DNA of 64,000 nucleotides from Salvia splendens (taxonomy: Eukaryota; Streptophyta; Magnoliopsida; Lamiales; Lamiaceae). This document shows, in pieces, positions 12,203-24,879 of the stretch. The stretch covers positions 10,567,593 through 10,631,592 of the forward strand of contig NC_056045.1 of assembly GCF_004379255.2 (NCBI RefSeq), given 5' to 3'. The notes under the pieces are model-generated. The model saw nothing but the letters and a program-made list of their open reading frames with translations, was not told the DNA's origin and made no database searches. The position numbers were made by a program, and so were the translations under genes. Position 1 is the stretch's first letter. Every line of letters starts with the position of its first letter.

Positions 12203-12531
12203 ATGTTAGGGAGGGGTGTGCATGTGGAAAGGATGAACTCTTCATTATGTAATTAGCATTATACATATTTACCCTTTAATATTATATACGCTATAATATA
12301 TCTGCAAGAGGATTTTTCTCTCCAAACACACTCTCTCTCCTTCCACTCTCCCATCTCTCACTGTCTTCCAAATAGATACTCCATGAACGTGTGATATTTT
12401 TGGCTCTCTTCCACATTATTTCATCTTTTTCTTTCATGCATATAAAATATCCTAAAAATAAAAAAAATTGATTATGATAATAAATGAAAATTCAAAATGA
12501 ATACAATCAGGTGCAGAAACAGTAGACGGTG
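12203..12531. other. MCU 3' UTR and downstream flank
   Basis: Presumed 3' UTR after the MCU stop. No canonical AATAAA is seen close by. The last five bases (12527-12531, CGGTG) are the target duplication of the next LTR element. Confidence 0.5.
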
Positions 12532-13082
12532 TGTTGCATCTTTTTTCTATTATCAGAGTAATAACCACAAGACGAACTCCAATCGATCACCACCTCCATG
12601 ATTTGATGCAACTTAACCCAAAATCAAAGATACAAATCGATAGAACAAATGAATAGAAACTGCATTGATGATGAGAGTTACACAAATGGAAACTTCAAAT
12701 GTAAATGGAAACAAAAGATACAATGATAAGATGAACACGATACATATTCAACGGAGAATCACCGGATCACCGGATTCTCACGATGACCACAGCTCGCAAG
12801 CTCACACAATTTTCATGAATGAAATGAACAAAGCTGCTACTTCTATTTATATTCTCAGCTCAACCGTTCCCTCTCTCTGTTCCTTCCCTTCTCTCTCTTA
12901 AGTTGTTGCAACATCTACGCACAGCTGTCCCTATGACGTGGCCACATATCCTTGCTATCCCCACATTACGAAATCGACTTCACGATTCTTAAGCTGGCTC
13001 GCTTCTCCTCCACTCTTATTGAAACGACGTCACATGCAACCAACACATGGGTTATTTACTTAGCTAGAAAATACTTGCAACA
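12532..13082 (-). repeat. 3' LTR of the non-autonomous element
   Basis: 551 bp, from TGTTGCAAGTATT to AAAGATGCAACA on the minus strand. It matches 15325-15873 with few substitutions. Confidence 0.88.
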
Positions 13083-15310
13083 ATCCACCCCCTTAAGCTT
13101 CATCGTCCGCGATGAAGCCTGGAAAACAACAACTTTGATTTCCTCGTTGAACTCCCACGTGGTGCCAGCTAATGAACTATGTACCCAATGAACAACCCAT
13201 TGAGCCACAAGCTGATTTTGCATCCAAGCTGTTGCATACTCCAATTGAAGATTAAGATTGGCTTCACGATCTCGGAGAAGAATGTCTACTGCCCCAACAT
13301 TTGAATTCCCTTGAAAATACAGCATATATGCACCGGGGTAATCTTTCTCTAATCTCATCTTCACCCAAGGCTTAGAAAACCAAATGAGCAGCCACTCCAA
13401 TGAAGGATAATGATTTTGCACAACTGACCACTTCCTCAAGCCTTTTGAATTGCGGTCCATAACCAATTTCATTGGATCAAACATTGAAAGAACGATTGCA
13501 GCTTGGCCATGACTACCAAGACACTTCGAAAAATAACCCAAGGCCCTTGTCGTCCAAAAACACAGGGACTTGCTTAACGTGCCCGTAGCCAATGCAACCA
13601 TGTCTATGGTATAATTTTCAGCACTTTCCTTGAAGCTTCCATCCAGCCATTGTTCGTTGTTGCTATCATCATGTGTCTGGGTTGAAGCAATGATAATAAG
13701 GTCCACCATCTTCAACTTAAGCTTACTTGGGGTGATTTTATCGGAATATGTAGCACTTCCAAGGCCATCAACAGTCGGTACCATAAGCTTCATCTTCACC
13801 ATGGGCTTAGGAAAACGAATTAACTGCCCCCACACTACCTCCACTTCCAGTCTTTTTATACACTCAAATCTGTTGCACTCCAAGGCACAACTGCAAACTT
13901 CAACATTGTGCAGCGAACTTGGAGAGATCGCTGAGCTCCTTCCTTCTTCTAAACGAACACTATCGCTGTTAGCCACTGAAAATAGAGACTCTTGTTGGCT
14001 GAACAGCAAGGCAAAGAGAAAGAAGTCCTCATTTTCTTTTATGTTTTCCCAATGGTCATAAACCATGAAACCATCAACTAGATTCATCCTATTTCGTGAA
14101 GCACAACGAAAAGCATCACTAAATGAAGACCTCTTTAAACCCATCAACACTCCAAACACATTACATGCGAAATCTGACATGGGAAACACTCCATCAAATA
14201 GATCATGTCGCTACTCACCACTCCTCTGATCAGGTTGCATTTCCACCAATGTAGACTCATTTTCCCACTGAATTCCCGAATGTCCTCTAGCATCGGAGAT
14301 GCTAAATCCCCCACGCCCCAAAAAACCGTTACTATGATCATCAAACCCCTCGTATAGCTCATCATCACGTTGAGCCACGAGCTTCATCTTCACATTGGGT
14401 TTAGGAAACTGGACTAATAGCTTTTTTAATGATAGACAGATCAGGAAGCTTGAATTTACCTTTTGGGAATTTCCTCGAGCACGTGATTGAAGGAAGCTTC
14501 TCTGATTCTGCAATCCAAATTCCTCCGATTCTTTCCCAGACTTCTCCACTTTTGGATAGTCCTTTGATTCTAGCGATGAACTCAAAAAGTAAAGCTCCGA
14601 ATCAATGCCATTTACTGTCATTCTCGCCCATTCCACGATGTCATCTCATCGAAGCCCCCCGGCAATTTTTGAAAGCTCCAACACTGTCACCAAATTTCTT
14701 ATTGGATAATCCAAAATTTCCATCGCTTCCTTTTGATTCCCCAAGCTTCCGTCGGTCTGTACCACTTGAGATTCATGGCTGCCGGAGTCCAGATCCATCG
14801 TTGCTATTGCTTGGTGGACGTCCCAGCCTTCGTCTCGTGATTTAAGGTTGTCAGATCCGGGGCGATCGACTTGCGGCAGTTCGAGCTCCTCTGTTTTATG
14901 CACTGGAGACCGATTACACTCCAATTGCTCAAAATCAGTGTTGCAATAGCTGCTGGAGTTCGCATCCGTTGTCTCCATCGATCGACCTTGGCTCGAGATG
15001 CTTAGATCTAGAATTGCTTTCTTCAGTGCGTCGAATTTAGCATCCATGCGACGCCAATGAGCCTCACATTGAGCCTCCAATTTTTGCCATAGGATCCCTA
15101 TTTGTTGATCCTCTTCTTCAACACGTGATGATTCCTTATCTGCGGCTGCAACTTCTCCCCCAGGCTTCGAGGAGATGATATTTCGAAGTAGTTGCATATT
15201 CTTCTCCCATCGAGCATCGGATTGTTGTGATTCCAGCTTCCTTCGATTCTCTTTGATTCCGGCATCGAACTGCTGTGATTCAAGCCGTCTTTCCCTTCCG
15301 AGGATCGATG
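13056..15310 (-). pseudogene. Single long ORF of the non-autonomous element, two in-frame stops
   Basis: One reading frame runs through the whole internal region and into the 3' LTR, closed only by TGA at 14646-14648 and TAG at 14211-14213; the three segments are otherwise in the same frame. The N-terminal part (about 15310-14650) is Gln/Glu/Ser-rich and likely coiled coil. The rest contains a motif of the form F-x-K-P-x-V-K-M-x-L three times (near 14380, 13800 and 13360). I recognise no enzymatic domain. The position next to the primer site suggests a gag-like or element-specific protein, but that is inference. Confidence 0.6.
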
Positions 15311-15324
15311 GCTCTGATACCAAT

Positions 15325-15873
15325 AGTTGCATCTTTTTTCTATTATCAGAGTAATAACCACAAGACGAACTCCAATCGATCACCACCTCCATGATTTGAT
15401 GCAACTTAACCCAAAATCAAAGATACAAATTGATAGAATAAATGAATAGGAACTGCAATGATGATGAGAGTTACACAAATGGAAACTTCAAATGTAAATG
15501 GAAACAAAAGATACAATGATAAGATGAACACGATACATTCAACGGAGAAATACCGGATCACCGGATTCTCACGATGACCACAACTCGTAAGCTCACACAA
15601 TTTTCATGAATGAAATGAACAAAGCTGCTACTTCTATTTATATTCTCAGCTCAACCGTTCCCTCTCTCTGTTCCTTCCCTTCTCTCTCTTAAGTTGTTGC
15701 AACAGCTACGCACAACTGTCTCTATGACGTGGCCTCATATCCTTGCTATCCTCACATTACGAAATCGACTTCACGATTCTTAAGCTGGCTCACTTCTCCT
15801 CCACTCTTATTGAAACGACGTCACAAGCAACCAACACATGGGTTATTTACTTAGCTAGAAAATACTTGCAACA
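15325..15873 (-). repeat. 5' LTR of the non-autonomous element
   Basis: 549 bp. The terminal CA expected at its inner end is altered (the plus strand reads AGTTGCATC where the other LTR reads TGTTGCATC). Confidence 0.88.
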
Positions 15874-15878
15874 CGGTG

Positions 15879-17728
15879 GAAGTGGAAAGGGGTACCCAAT
15901 TTTTTTTTCTTTTTTTTTCGTCTTTGAACATTTTTAAATTTTTTAAAAATTACATTTAGATGTTACCAAGCTATTACTATTACAGAGTAAATTACTGAAA
16001 GTTGAATGATAAGAAGGGTCTGAATTTGAGTTTCTGTAATTCGCAGATGAAAAAATGGCTTCTGCGTCGCAAGGAAGAAGAAGAATAGGCATAATCAAGT
16101 ACAAAATCAGCCTATTATGCTTCATTAATATCACCTTTGAGCTTTATAATATCCATAAAGACAATAAAAAAATAGCAAAATCACATTTTTATTATAAAAA
16201 TGTGTTTTAAGAACTATAGATATGCTTTAAAAATTGATTCGACTTCAATTTAAGAACCTATAATTAAAAGTTTAAAACTAGACATTTTTGGTTTCATTCT
16301 TCAAAAAAAAAATTTAATTCTGTTTTTCAAAAACTTAATTTTTTGTTTTTATACATGTTTGTATTTATTTTATAAGTACATTTTTCAGTATTATGATTTT
16401 ACATAATATTTCCGAATATAGATATCGATGTTGTCATGATTTTTAATTATCTTTCTCTTCTCGATTTTATTCATTCATTTTTGGATGTCAAATAAAGCGT
16501 ACATTTTTAACTCATGTGTTTAATTTTTTGAACCTATAAAGTTTTATTTTCTTTTTTCTTTCTAAAAGAATAGAGTTCTTAGGTCAATTTACTATAACAT
16601 GCAAGGTAAATTTTTTATATGATATATTAATACTAATTGAGTTTTTTATTTTGATTTTAAAAATTACATTTTTTATTATATTCTCTTCGTCCCTTAAAAA
16701 TAGATCACATTTGTCATTTTGAAATGACTGTTAAAAATAAACCAATTCTATCCAAGAAAATTTTTTTCTCTCTAATGAAGTGAGTCTCATTCTCCACTGA
16801 CAATGCCCCAATAACTTATTTTTTCTATATATCTCTTACTTTACCAATTGTACATTAAACTCATGTCGTTTCAAATTTTATCAACTTTTAGGGATGGGAG
16901 GAGTAATTCTTTACCTTATAGTTGTAAATATTAATTATAAATTTTTAGTTTTTTGAACGATACAGTCGATCTTAATAAAAATAATTGTAATAGTTACATA
17001 TTCTTTACTCATTTAATATTTAAGGTTATAAATTTAATATTTTCTCTTATATTTATAGAATATTAGAATTTTTAATCCAGTCCAATATATAATGCAATAA
17101 ATTAAAATTTAGTACTATATGATATATTAACACTAATTAAGTTAACATTTTTATTTTAATTCTTCACTTTCTAATATTTTTATTTCTTTAAATACTTAAT
17201 TTTTGGAACATCACACTTAACCTTGATTAAGAAAATAATCATATGTTTTAAACTTCTCTATTTTGTGTATGTTCTCTTTTTCTTTCTAAGATATTAGAGT
17301 TTCTATTTCAATTCACTATCACATCCAACAAATTAAAATCCAGAATATAATAAATTAAAAGTATTTGAGTTTATGGTTTTGATTTTCATAATTTCATAAT
17401 TTTTGTTTTATTTATTTATTTTCCAAAATTCTAATTTCTTTAAAAAAGAATTTTGTACTATCGAACCTCGATCCAAAAAATAATCACTGTGTTCTTAACT
17501 CATGTATTTTATATTTTAATTTTTAAAGCTACACATTGTACTCCAATTTTCTTTGTTTCATAATTGGGGTATTAGAATTCGCAGCTCAATTCCCTGTGAC
17601 ATGCAACAAATTTGAGGAGCAGTAAATTAAATATAATTGAGTTTACGTGATTTTAAGAATTTTACAATTTTGACTTTTTCCATTATTTTCCAAATTTTTT
17701 TATTTCTTTAATTTTTATTTCTTGGAAC
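15879..17728. other. AT-rich intergenic sequence; left part of a tandem repeat
   Basis: No gene seen. From about 16430 onward it consists of diverged ~250-bp tandem units (see the repeat entry) interrupted by a MITE. Confidence 0.55.
16679..16905. repeat. Stowaway-like MITE
   Basis: Left end TATTCTCTTCGTCCCTTAAA, right end the inverse ending GGGATGGGAGGAGTA. It is inserted in a unit of the ~250-bp tandem repeat. Confidence 0.65.
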
Positions 17729-18092
17729 TGTTGTAGATATTAACTAAGTGAAGTGGTGCATATGCATGGAAGCAATGGTGGAATGCTCAACACACAATCA
17801 AGAAGAAGATATTCAAAAGTTAGTTAAAACGGCTACTAGTCGTTCGATGTTGGCATTGGAAGCTGCTGTTCACAGTAGTTGCAACTGATTAGGAACGAAG
17901 CTCTCATTTACTCAATGAGCTCTAGATTGTATAAATAGAGAGCTATGAAGAGTTAGATAGTTAGTTGTTGTAACACATTCATGAAATTCACTGAATAAGG
18001 TTCCACATTTTTCTCCAAGAAATATTCTTCACTTCTTCATCATCATTTTCTTGTTTCATTCTTGATCGACTATCTCATTGCATAATTCAACA
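17729..18092 (+). repeat. 5' LTR of the copia element
   Basis: 364 bp with a TATA-like GTATAAATAG at about 17926-17935, a plausible promoter for the element. Confidence 0.9.
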
Positions 18093-18145
18093 ATTGGCGC
18101 TGTCTGTGGGAAAGGCGTGAGATTGATCGATCAAACGGTGCTGCA

Positions 18146-21100
18146 ATGGCGGCTAGACTCGAAGCTGAAAAGTTCACGGGTAGAAATGATTATGGATTAT
18201 GGAAGATGAAGATGAGGGCGGTTCTGGTGCAGCAAGGCTTAGCTTCTGTTCTGACTTCGACTGAATCAGATGGAAAAGGGAAGGCTGCACTGGATGAGAA
18301 GACACAAGCGAAGATGGAAGAGATGCAAATGAAAGCTCATAGCGCAGTCATCCTATGTTTGGGAGATAAAGTGTTGCGAGAGATCCAAGGAGAAACAACT
18401 GCATCTGGAATCTTGAAAAAGCTTGATGAGGTTTATTTGGCCAAGTCCCTAGCTAATCGCCTATACATGAAGAGAAGGCTATATTCATAAAGTTTCTCAA
18501 AGGAAAAGCCCATTATAGAGTAATTGGAGGACTTCTGCAAATCAGTGGATGATCTTGAAGCAGTGGATGTCAAGATCAGTGATGAGGATAAGGTTATCCT
18601 AGTACTAAATGCCCTCCCAAATTCATATGATCAGTTGAGGGACGCCATTCTATATGGAAGGGACAAGGTCATCACCTACAATGAGGTGCACTCAGCACTT
18701 ATGGCGAAGGAACTGCAGAAAGGTAATCAAAAAGTTCCTGAACAGCATCAGCCTGAATCTCTCAACATCAAAAAATGGAGCAAGAAGAAGTTCAAGAAGG
18801 CTGATGAATCTAAGCCAGAAAGCTCTGGAATGAAGGAGACAAGATCTTGCCATTGGTGCAAGAAACCGGGACATTTGAAAAAGGATTGTTTTGCTTGGAA
18901 GAAGAAAATGGCTTCTGAAAACAAGTCCCATTCAAATGTCATCAGCGGTGATGGAGAGGAAGTTGTTGAAGTCATGAATGTTATGGACAAGATTGAAAGG
19001 GGTTCTTGGATAATGGACTCCGGGTGTTCTTTTCATATTTGTCCACACCTTGATTGGTTTCAAAACCTAGTACAATGTAATGGATCAGTACTGCTAGGCA
19101 ATGACAATGCATGCAGAATCAAGGGTGTTGGCAGAATCAAGCTCAGATTAGGTGATGGATCTATCAAAATTCTCTCAGAAGTCAGGTACATTCCAGAAGT
19201 GAAGATGAATCTGATATCTCTTGGTACACTTGAAAGAAAGGGCTATTCTTTTGTATCTGAGAATGGAATGATGAAAATCTGCAAGGGACAAGAGGTAAAG
19301 ATGGTGGCTCAGAGAGGTGGAAGTCTGTATTACTTGCAGACCACTGCAATCATTGGTGAAGCCAATGTCACTACACGATATGATATGAGATAATGGCATC
19401 TGAAGCTTGGGCACCCGTCAGAAGGGACATTGAAAGATCTAGTCCAGAAAAGGCTCATTGAAGTCAGCAATGTGGAAAAGATGAATAAGTGTGAGGATTG
19501 CTTGCTTGGAAAAGCAAAGAAATCATCATTTCCAACAGGTAATCATACCTCAACTTCACCACTTGACTATATTCATTCAGATTTATGGGGTCCCTTTCAA
19601 GTTAAAAGTCTAGGTGGTGGGAGATATTACATGTCCATTATAGATGACTTCTCGAGGAAAGTTTGGGTATACATCTTGAAGGAAAAGTCTGAGGCTTTCT
19701 TAACATTCAAGAATTGGTGTAAGGAGATGGAGAATGAGAAGGGCAGGTTTCCTAAGGTGTTGAGGACAGACAATGGCCTTGAGTATCTATCAAGTGAGTT
19801 TGAGGCTTTCTGCAAGGATAAGGGCATCAAAAGACATAGGACTGTCCCAGCCAACCCCCAGCAGAATGGAGTTGCGGAGAGGATGAACTGCACCCTATTG
19901 GAAAGAGTTAGATGTATTCTATCATCATCTGGAGCTGGAAAGCATTCCTGGACAGATGCAGTATGCACAGCTGCTTTCTTGGTCAATAAATGTCCTTCTT
20001 CTGGTATAGGGGGTGCAATACCAGATGAGAGGTGGTATGGGTCTACTTCTGACTATTCAAGGCTCAAGCCATTCGGATACAAGGCATTTGCACATGTGAA
20101 GCAAGGTAAGTTACAAGCTAGGGCATTACAATGTGTTATGCTTGGTTATCAAAGGGGAGTGAAGGGATATAGGCTATGGTGCCTTGAGCCTGGTAACCAA
20201 AAGGTGATTATAAACCGAGATGTTGTCTTTCTTGAAGACAACATGCCATTTCTGACTGGAAAAACTGACAAACCAGAAGTTGATGCTGATATTCTCGTGA
20301 AATCTAATGGTTTGGGTTGTTCTTCTGCTAATGTGGACATAGGGGCCGTTGAAGTAGGTGGAGCTCCAATAAGTCCAGAAAGAGATAATGAGGATTTACA
20401 ACATCACCGAGATACCACCCAACAACAGTACCAGCTAGCCAGAGACAGGCCCAGAAGACAGAATGTAAAAGCTCCTGCAAGATTTGATGATTATCAGATG
20501 TTGTATTATGCTCTACATGTGGCAGAGCAGATTGAGTCTTCTGAGCCTAATTCCTATGCTGAAGCAATAAGTGGGCCAGAAAAGGATCAGTGGATCCAAG
20601 CAATGAAAGAAGAGATTGAATCTTTGATTAACAACAAAACTTGGATTCTGTTGGACAAGGCTGAATCTAGGAAAGTCATTGGATGTAAGTGGGTGTTTAA
20701 AAAGAAGATAGAGACATCAGGCTAACAGAAAATCAGGTTCAAAGCTAGGCTTGTTGCAAAGGGATTTCAACCAGTAATAGGGGATAGACTTTAATGAGGT
20801 TTATTCTCCAGTGGTGAAACATAATTCCATACGGATCCTCTTGGCAGTTGCTGCAAAGAAAGGGTGGGAGCTGGAACAACTTGATGTTAAGACAGCATTC
20901 CTTAACGATCTACATGATTCAACGATCTACATGATTCAACCGCAAGGTTTTGAGGTTCCTAGGTCTGAAGGAAAAGTGTGTATGCTAAAGAAAAGCATCT
21001 ATGGCCTTAAACAAAACAGTAGGCAATGGTACTTAAAATTCGGTGAAAGCTTGTCAAATCTGGGCTTCACAAGATCTCAGTACGACAGCTGCGTATTTGT

Positions 21101-22100
21101 GAAGAGGCAGAAGGATAAAGAGCCGATTTACCTCTTGTTATATGTTGATGATATGCTTATCTCAGGACCAGACATGAGAGAGATAAGGAAGGTGAAGCAG
21201 CAGGTCAAGTCTGATTTTGAAATGAAAGATCTTAGTTGTGCAAGAAGAATTCTTGGGATGGACATAGTGAGAGACAGAAGCAAGATGAAGCTATGGCTAT
21301 TCCAAACAGAATATATACAGAAGACTCTTAAAAGATTCAGGCTTGATAACATGAGAAGCTCTGCAACTCCCATAGCCATGCATTTCAAGTTAACAAAGGA
21401 TCAGAGGGCCAAAACTGATGAAGAGATGAGGGAAATGGAGTTAGTGCCCTACTCCAATATAGTAGGCAGTTTGATGTACTTAATGATATGTACTAGGCCT
21501 GACATAGCTCATGCTATAAGCACAACAAGTAGATACATGGCAGATTTTGGCAAACAGCACTGGAGTGCTTTAAAAATGGACTCTGATGTATCTTGGAGGA
21601 GCAGATAAGCTGGCTATAGTGTTCTCTGATGAAGGTGGAGTTGAGATGGAGTCCTTGGTAGGCTATTGTGATTCAGATTATGCAGTGAATCTGGACACAA
21701 GGAGATCACAGACATGCCATGTCTTCACATTGTATGGCTCAGCTGTTTGTTGGAAGTCTTGCCTGCAAAATGTGGTTGCTTTGTCAACTACCGAAGCTGA
21801 GTATATATCATTAACATCAGCAGTAAAAGAAGGGAAGTGGCTACTTGGGCTCATATCAGAATTTGGAATACAACAAGAAAGTGTAACAGTGCACTGTGAT
21901 AATAGTGGAGCTTTGTGTCTTGCTAAACACCAAATGTTCCATGAGAGAAGCAAACACATCGATGTGAGGTTGTACTTCATAAGGGATGAGGTGGATAGTG
22001 GCAAAGTGAAGCTGGTGAAGATCGACACAACTCATAACCCGGCTGACATGCTCACTAAGCCACTTGAGCAAGGAGAAATTTCAGTACTACTGCAGGTTGA
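18146..22100 (+). pseudogene. copia gag-pol polyprotein, broken
   Basis: Visible parts in order: gag (18146-18700), CCHC knuckle (CHWCKKPGHLKKDC, about 18849), protease with DSG (about 19016), the GAG-pre-integrase WH..LGHPS (19394), integrase core (HSDLWGPF, RTDNGLEY, NGVAER), reverse transcriptase with YVDDM (about 21142) and RNase H (21586-22070, with ADMLTKPL). Lesions: TAA at 18488-18490 with a frame change before 18524, in-frame TAA at 19391-19393, TAA at 20723-20725, further frame changes at about 20770-20810 and near 21580. The gag type suggests the Tork (Tnt1-like) lineage, with moderate confidence. Confidence 0.9.
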
Positions 22101-22154
22101 TAGGTTTGTGTGCAGTGAGTTTTTAACCATTACTTCATTAGTTAAGGTGGAGAT

Positions 22155-22518
22155 TGTTGTAGATATTAACTATGTGAAGTAGTGCATATGTATGGAAGCA
22201 ATGGTGGAATGCTCAACACACAACCAAGAAGAAGATATTCGAAAGTTAGTTAAAATGGCTACTAGCCATTGGATGCTGGCATTGGAAGTTATTGTTCACC
22301 GCAGTTGCAACTGATTAGGAACGAAGCTCTCATTTACTCAATGAGCTCTAGATTGTATAAATAGATAGCTATGAAGAGTTAGATAGTTAGTTGCCGTAAC
22401 ACATTCATGAAATTCACTGAATAAGATTCCACATTTTTCTCCAAGAAATATTCTTCACTTCTTCTTCATCATTTTCTTGTTTCATTCTTGATCGACTATC
22501 TCATTGTATAATTCAACA
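22155..22518 (+). repeat. 3' LTR of the copia element
   Basis: 364 bp, same length as the 5' LTR. The scattered substitutions indicate an older insertion than the gypsy element at 24205. Confidence 0.9.
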
Positions 22519-24204
22519 GGAATGTTATAGTCGAACCTCGTCGAATAAATATTCACATGTTCTTAACTCTTATTTGTACAATATCTTAAAGCTATATAAT
22601 TAATATTTTCCAGTTTATTTATAAAATATTAGAGTTATTAGGCAACAAATTAAAATTTAATATATGATAATAGTACTTTTATTTACGTTGTTTAATTTTT
22701 AAGAATTTCATAATTTTGATTTTAATTTTTCACATTGCAAAATTTTAATTTCTTTAATTTTAGAATTTTTGAAATGTTACGTCGAACCTCGATAAAAAAT
22801 AATCACATGTTTTTAACTCGTCTATTTAATCTTTAAAAGTTATATAGTTAATGTTTTGCATTATTATTTATAAAATATTCACTATATCATGCAACTCGTG
22901 AAAATTTGATAAATGATATATTAATACTAATTTAGTTTACGGTGTTAATATTATGAATATCTTAGTTATAAATTAATTATTTATTTTCTAACATTTTCAT
23001 TATTATAAATCAGTAAATTTTTGTAAAATTAGAAAGTGTATGTGAATTTAATGGGAAAAAGAAATTTAAACAATATTTTATAGTTTACTACTCCATGTTT
23101 AAGAAGAGAGTTGCAAACATGAAGAGAGCTGCAAAAAGAAACTCTATTATTTATTAATGTTTAATTAAGATATAAAGTTGGTATTCCTAAACCAAAACTA
23201 AAATTTAACAATATGATTTTTGAAACAAAACTTGTTGGAGACGTTTTACATTTTAAAAATAAATAAGATGACGATAATGGATATTCAATTAGACGAGATA
23301 CATATTAAGCTTAAATTTTCTGTTAAGATTTAATTTTAAGATTTGAAATATAATAAAGGTAATTTAGTAAATAAATAATATAATTAATACTAAAACCGAT
23401 TCGGTTTGATTAAAAAATTAAGGGCATTATGTAGGTAGAATTTACGTACGTTTATCTTTTCCTTTTTTTTATTGACATAGATTTTAGATCCTTTCGACTA
23501 GTGTTGTGTATAAATGTTAAGACAATCAACTTGACATTAGTTTGATATTGTCCATTTTAGGTCAAATCCGCACGGATTTGTTTTTGGGTCACTCCCATAA
23601 AGCCTCAACTAATTAGGATTGGACAACATTTATATACTGCTTCCAATTTCTCTCACTCATCCGATGTGGGATGAGTTTGCACCCAACAAACCTACCCTCG
23701 AACCGAGACCACATCGGGAATACAGTCGATACGAACATGTGTCGTTCCAGCCCTGGCCCTGGGTCATACTAGGCCCGACTCTAATTCTAGTCCTTCATGG
23801 CCCGACCCAAAGACACCGACCCTAATGTCACTTGTTAGGATCTTTGACTGTACATTAGTTTGATATTGTTTGTTTTGGACGGAGTCCAAGGCGCACAGAT
23901 TTATTTTTAAATAGATCCCAAAAGACCTCAAACTAATTGCATTTGTACCCAACAATACAAAGCAAAAGTGTGAGCTAAATTCGTATGTTTCCGAAGATCA
24001 AATCAGTATAAAAGCGAAGATGAACATGAAACCATAAATTATCTTTAGTTCGAAAAATATTAGCTGATGGAGCAATTGTTCGGGAGCCCAATTCAGAAAA
24101 TAAAAATACTACTAGTGATAAAATGCAAACTCTAAATATTGTACAAACTTCAAACTATGATCAGGACTGTTAGAAAATATTAATAGATGACAAAATAACA
24201 GCAG
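22519..24204. other. Intergenic: tandem-repeat units and a degraded LTR-like duplication
   Basis: 22519 to about 23000 continues the ~250-bp repeat. At 23530-23950 two related segments (each with ATTAGTTTGATATTGT and a following CTCAA..CTAATT) look like pieces of an old retroelement. No gene is seen. Confidence 0.45.
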
Positions 24205-24803
24205 TGATGGGGTACGAACTAAACCCTAATGGCAAGCCCAATAACAGTGACGGCCCATCAGCCCAGAGCCCAAGAAAGAGTATCTGTTCGGCACGACCAA
24301 AGAGTTCGGCACGACCAAAGAGTTCGGACTCAGCCTACAGCTCGGTAAAAGCCGACCAGTCAAGCTCTCCTCTCAGATCGGCAAGAGTTGATCGGTAAAG
24401 TCCAGCAGTTCGGTCTCAGCATTCGACCGAACTAGGAGTTAGTGGACTCATGAAAGGCCTCCACGACCTCCACTATACCCACGATCTATTTAGTGGTATG
24501 AAGCAGTTATTGAGCAGTTATTGCTCACCCACGATCTTGTTAGTGGGGCTGCAAACCACGATCCTAGTTCAATGTATAAATAGAACTTAGATCTGATAGA
24601 AAAGGGTTAAGCTCTCTAGAGATAAAATACCATATAGCAAGTCTGTGTTGTAAGCTGTAATCCCAGATCAAGCAATACAATCTTGCCCTCCCTTCTTCCC
24701 GTGGACGTAGATTTACCTCAGTAAATCGAACCACGTAAATTCTGTGTCATAATCTTCATTCTCTACCAGCATTTATTAACATCAATAATTCGCGAAATCA
24801 TCA
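24205..24803 (+). repeat. 5' LTR of the Tat gypsy element
   Basis: 599 bp. It contains TATAAATAG at about 24575, a plausible promoter, and an internal direct repeat GTTCGGCACGACCAAAGA. Confidence 0.95.
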
Positions 24804-24804
24804 C

Positions 24805-24822
24805 TGGCGCCGTCTGTGGGAA
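24805..24822 (+). other. Primer-binding site
   Basis: TGGCGCCGTCTGTGGGAA begins one base after the LTR. It resembles the site of the copia element at about 18095. The tRNA is not identified here. Confidence 0.65.
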
Positions 24823-24879
24823 ACAGAGAACAAAATTTGTGATAAAGCGAATTTTTGATCCATTTTTTCCACCCAAAAA

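Larger units (their letters stand above)
12532..15873 (-). mobile_element. Non-autonomous LTR retrotransposon with one gag-like ORF
   Basis: LTRs are 12532-13082 (551 bp, 3' LTR) and 15325-15873 (549 bp, 5' LTR), nearly identical. CGGTG flanks both ends (12527-12531, 15874-15878), a perfect 5-bp target duplication. On the minus strand the primer-binding site TGGTATCAGAGCC (complement of 15310-15322) follows the 5' LTR by two bases; this is the initiator tRNA-Met type. The polypurine tract AAGGGGGTGGAT abuts the 3' LTR. The internal ~2.2 kb has no protease, reverse transcriptase, RNase H or integrase motif, so mobility would depend on enzymes from another element. The structure is complete and the superfamily is undetermined. 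Confidence 0.9.
17729..22518 (+). mobile_element. Ty1-copia retrotransposon, decayed coding region
   Basis: Two 364-bp LTRs (17729-18092 and 22155-22518) start TGTTGTAGATATT and end TAATTCAACA, and differ at roughly 20 positions. Flanks GGAAC and GGAAT are a 5-bp target duplication with one mismatch. The primer-binding region TTGGCGCTGTCTGTGGGAAA starts two bases after the 5' LTR. The purine-rich AAGGTGGAGAT precedes the 3' LTR. The coding order gag, protease, integrase, reverse transcriptase, RNase H is that of Ty1-copia. The length (4.8 kb) is normal, so the element is structurally complete but coding-dead. Confidence 0.93.
16430..23000 (+). repeat. Degenerate ~250-bp tandem repeat, split by a copia element
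   Basis: The junction motif G(G)AAC/AATGTTA..TCGAACCTCGAT followed by AATCACATGTT..TTAACTC recurs at 16955, 17205, 17455, 17724/22519 and 22771, that is, every 250-270 bp once the copia element (17729-22518) and a MITE (16679-16905) are removed. Each unit also has an ATTAGAGTT..CAATTCACTATAACATGCAA phrase and GATATATTAATACTAATT. Units are old and diverged. Confidence 0.65.
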
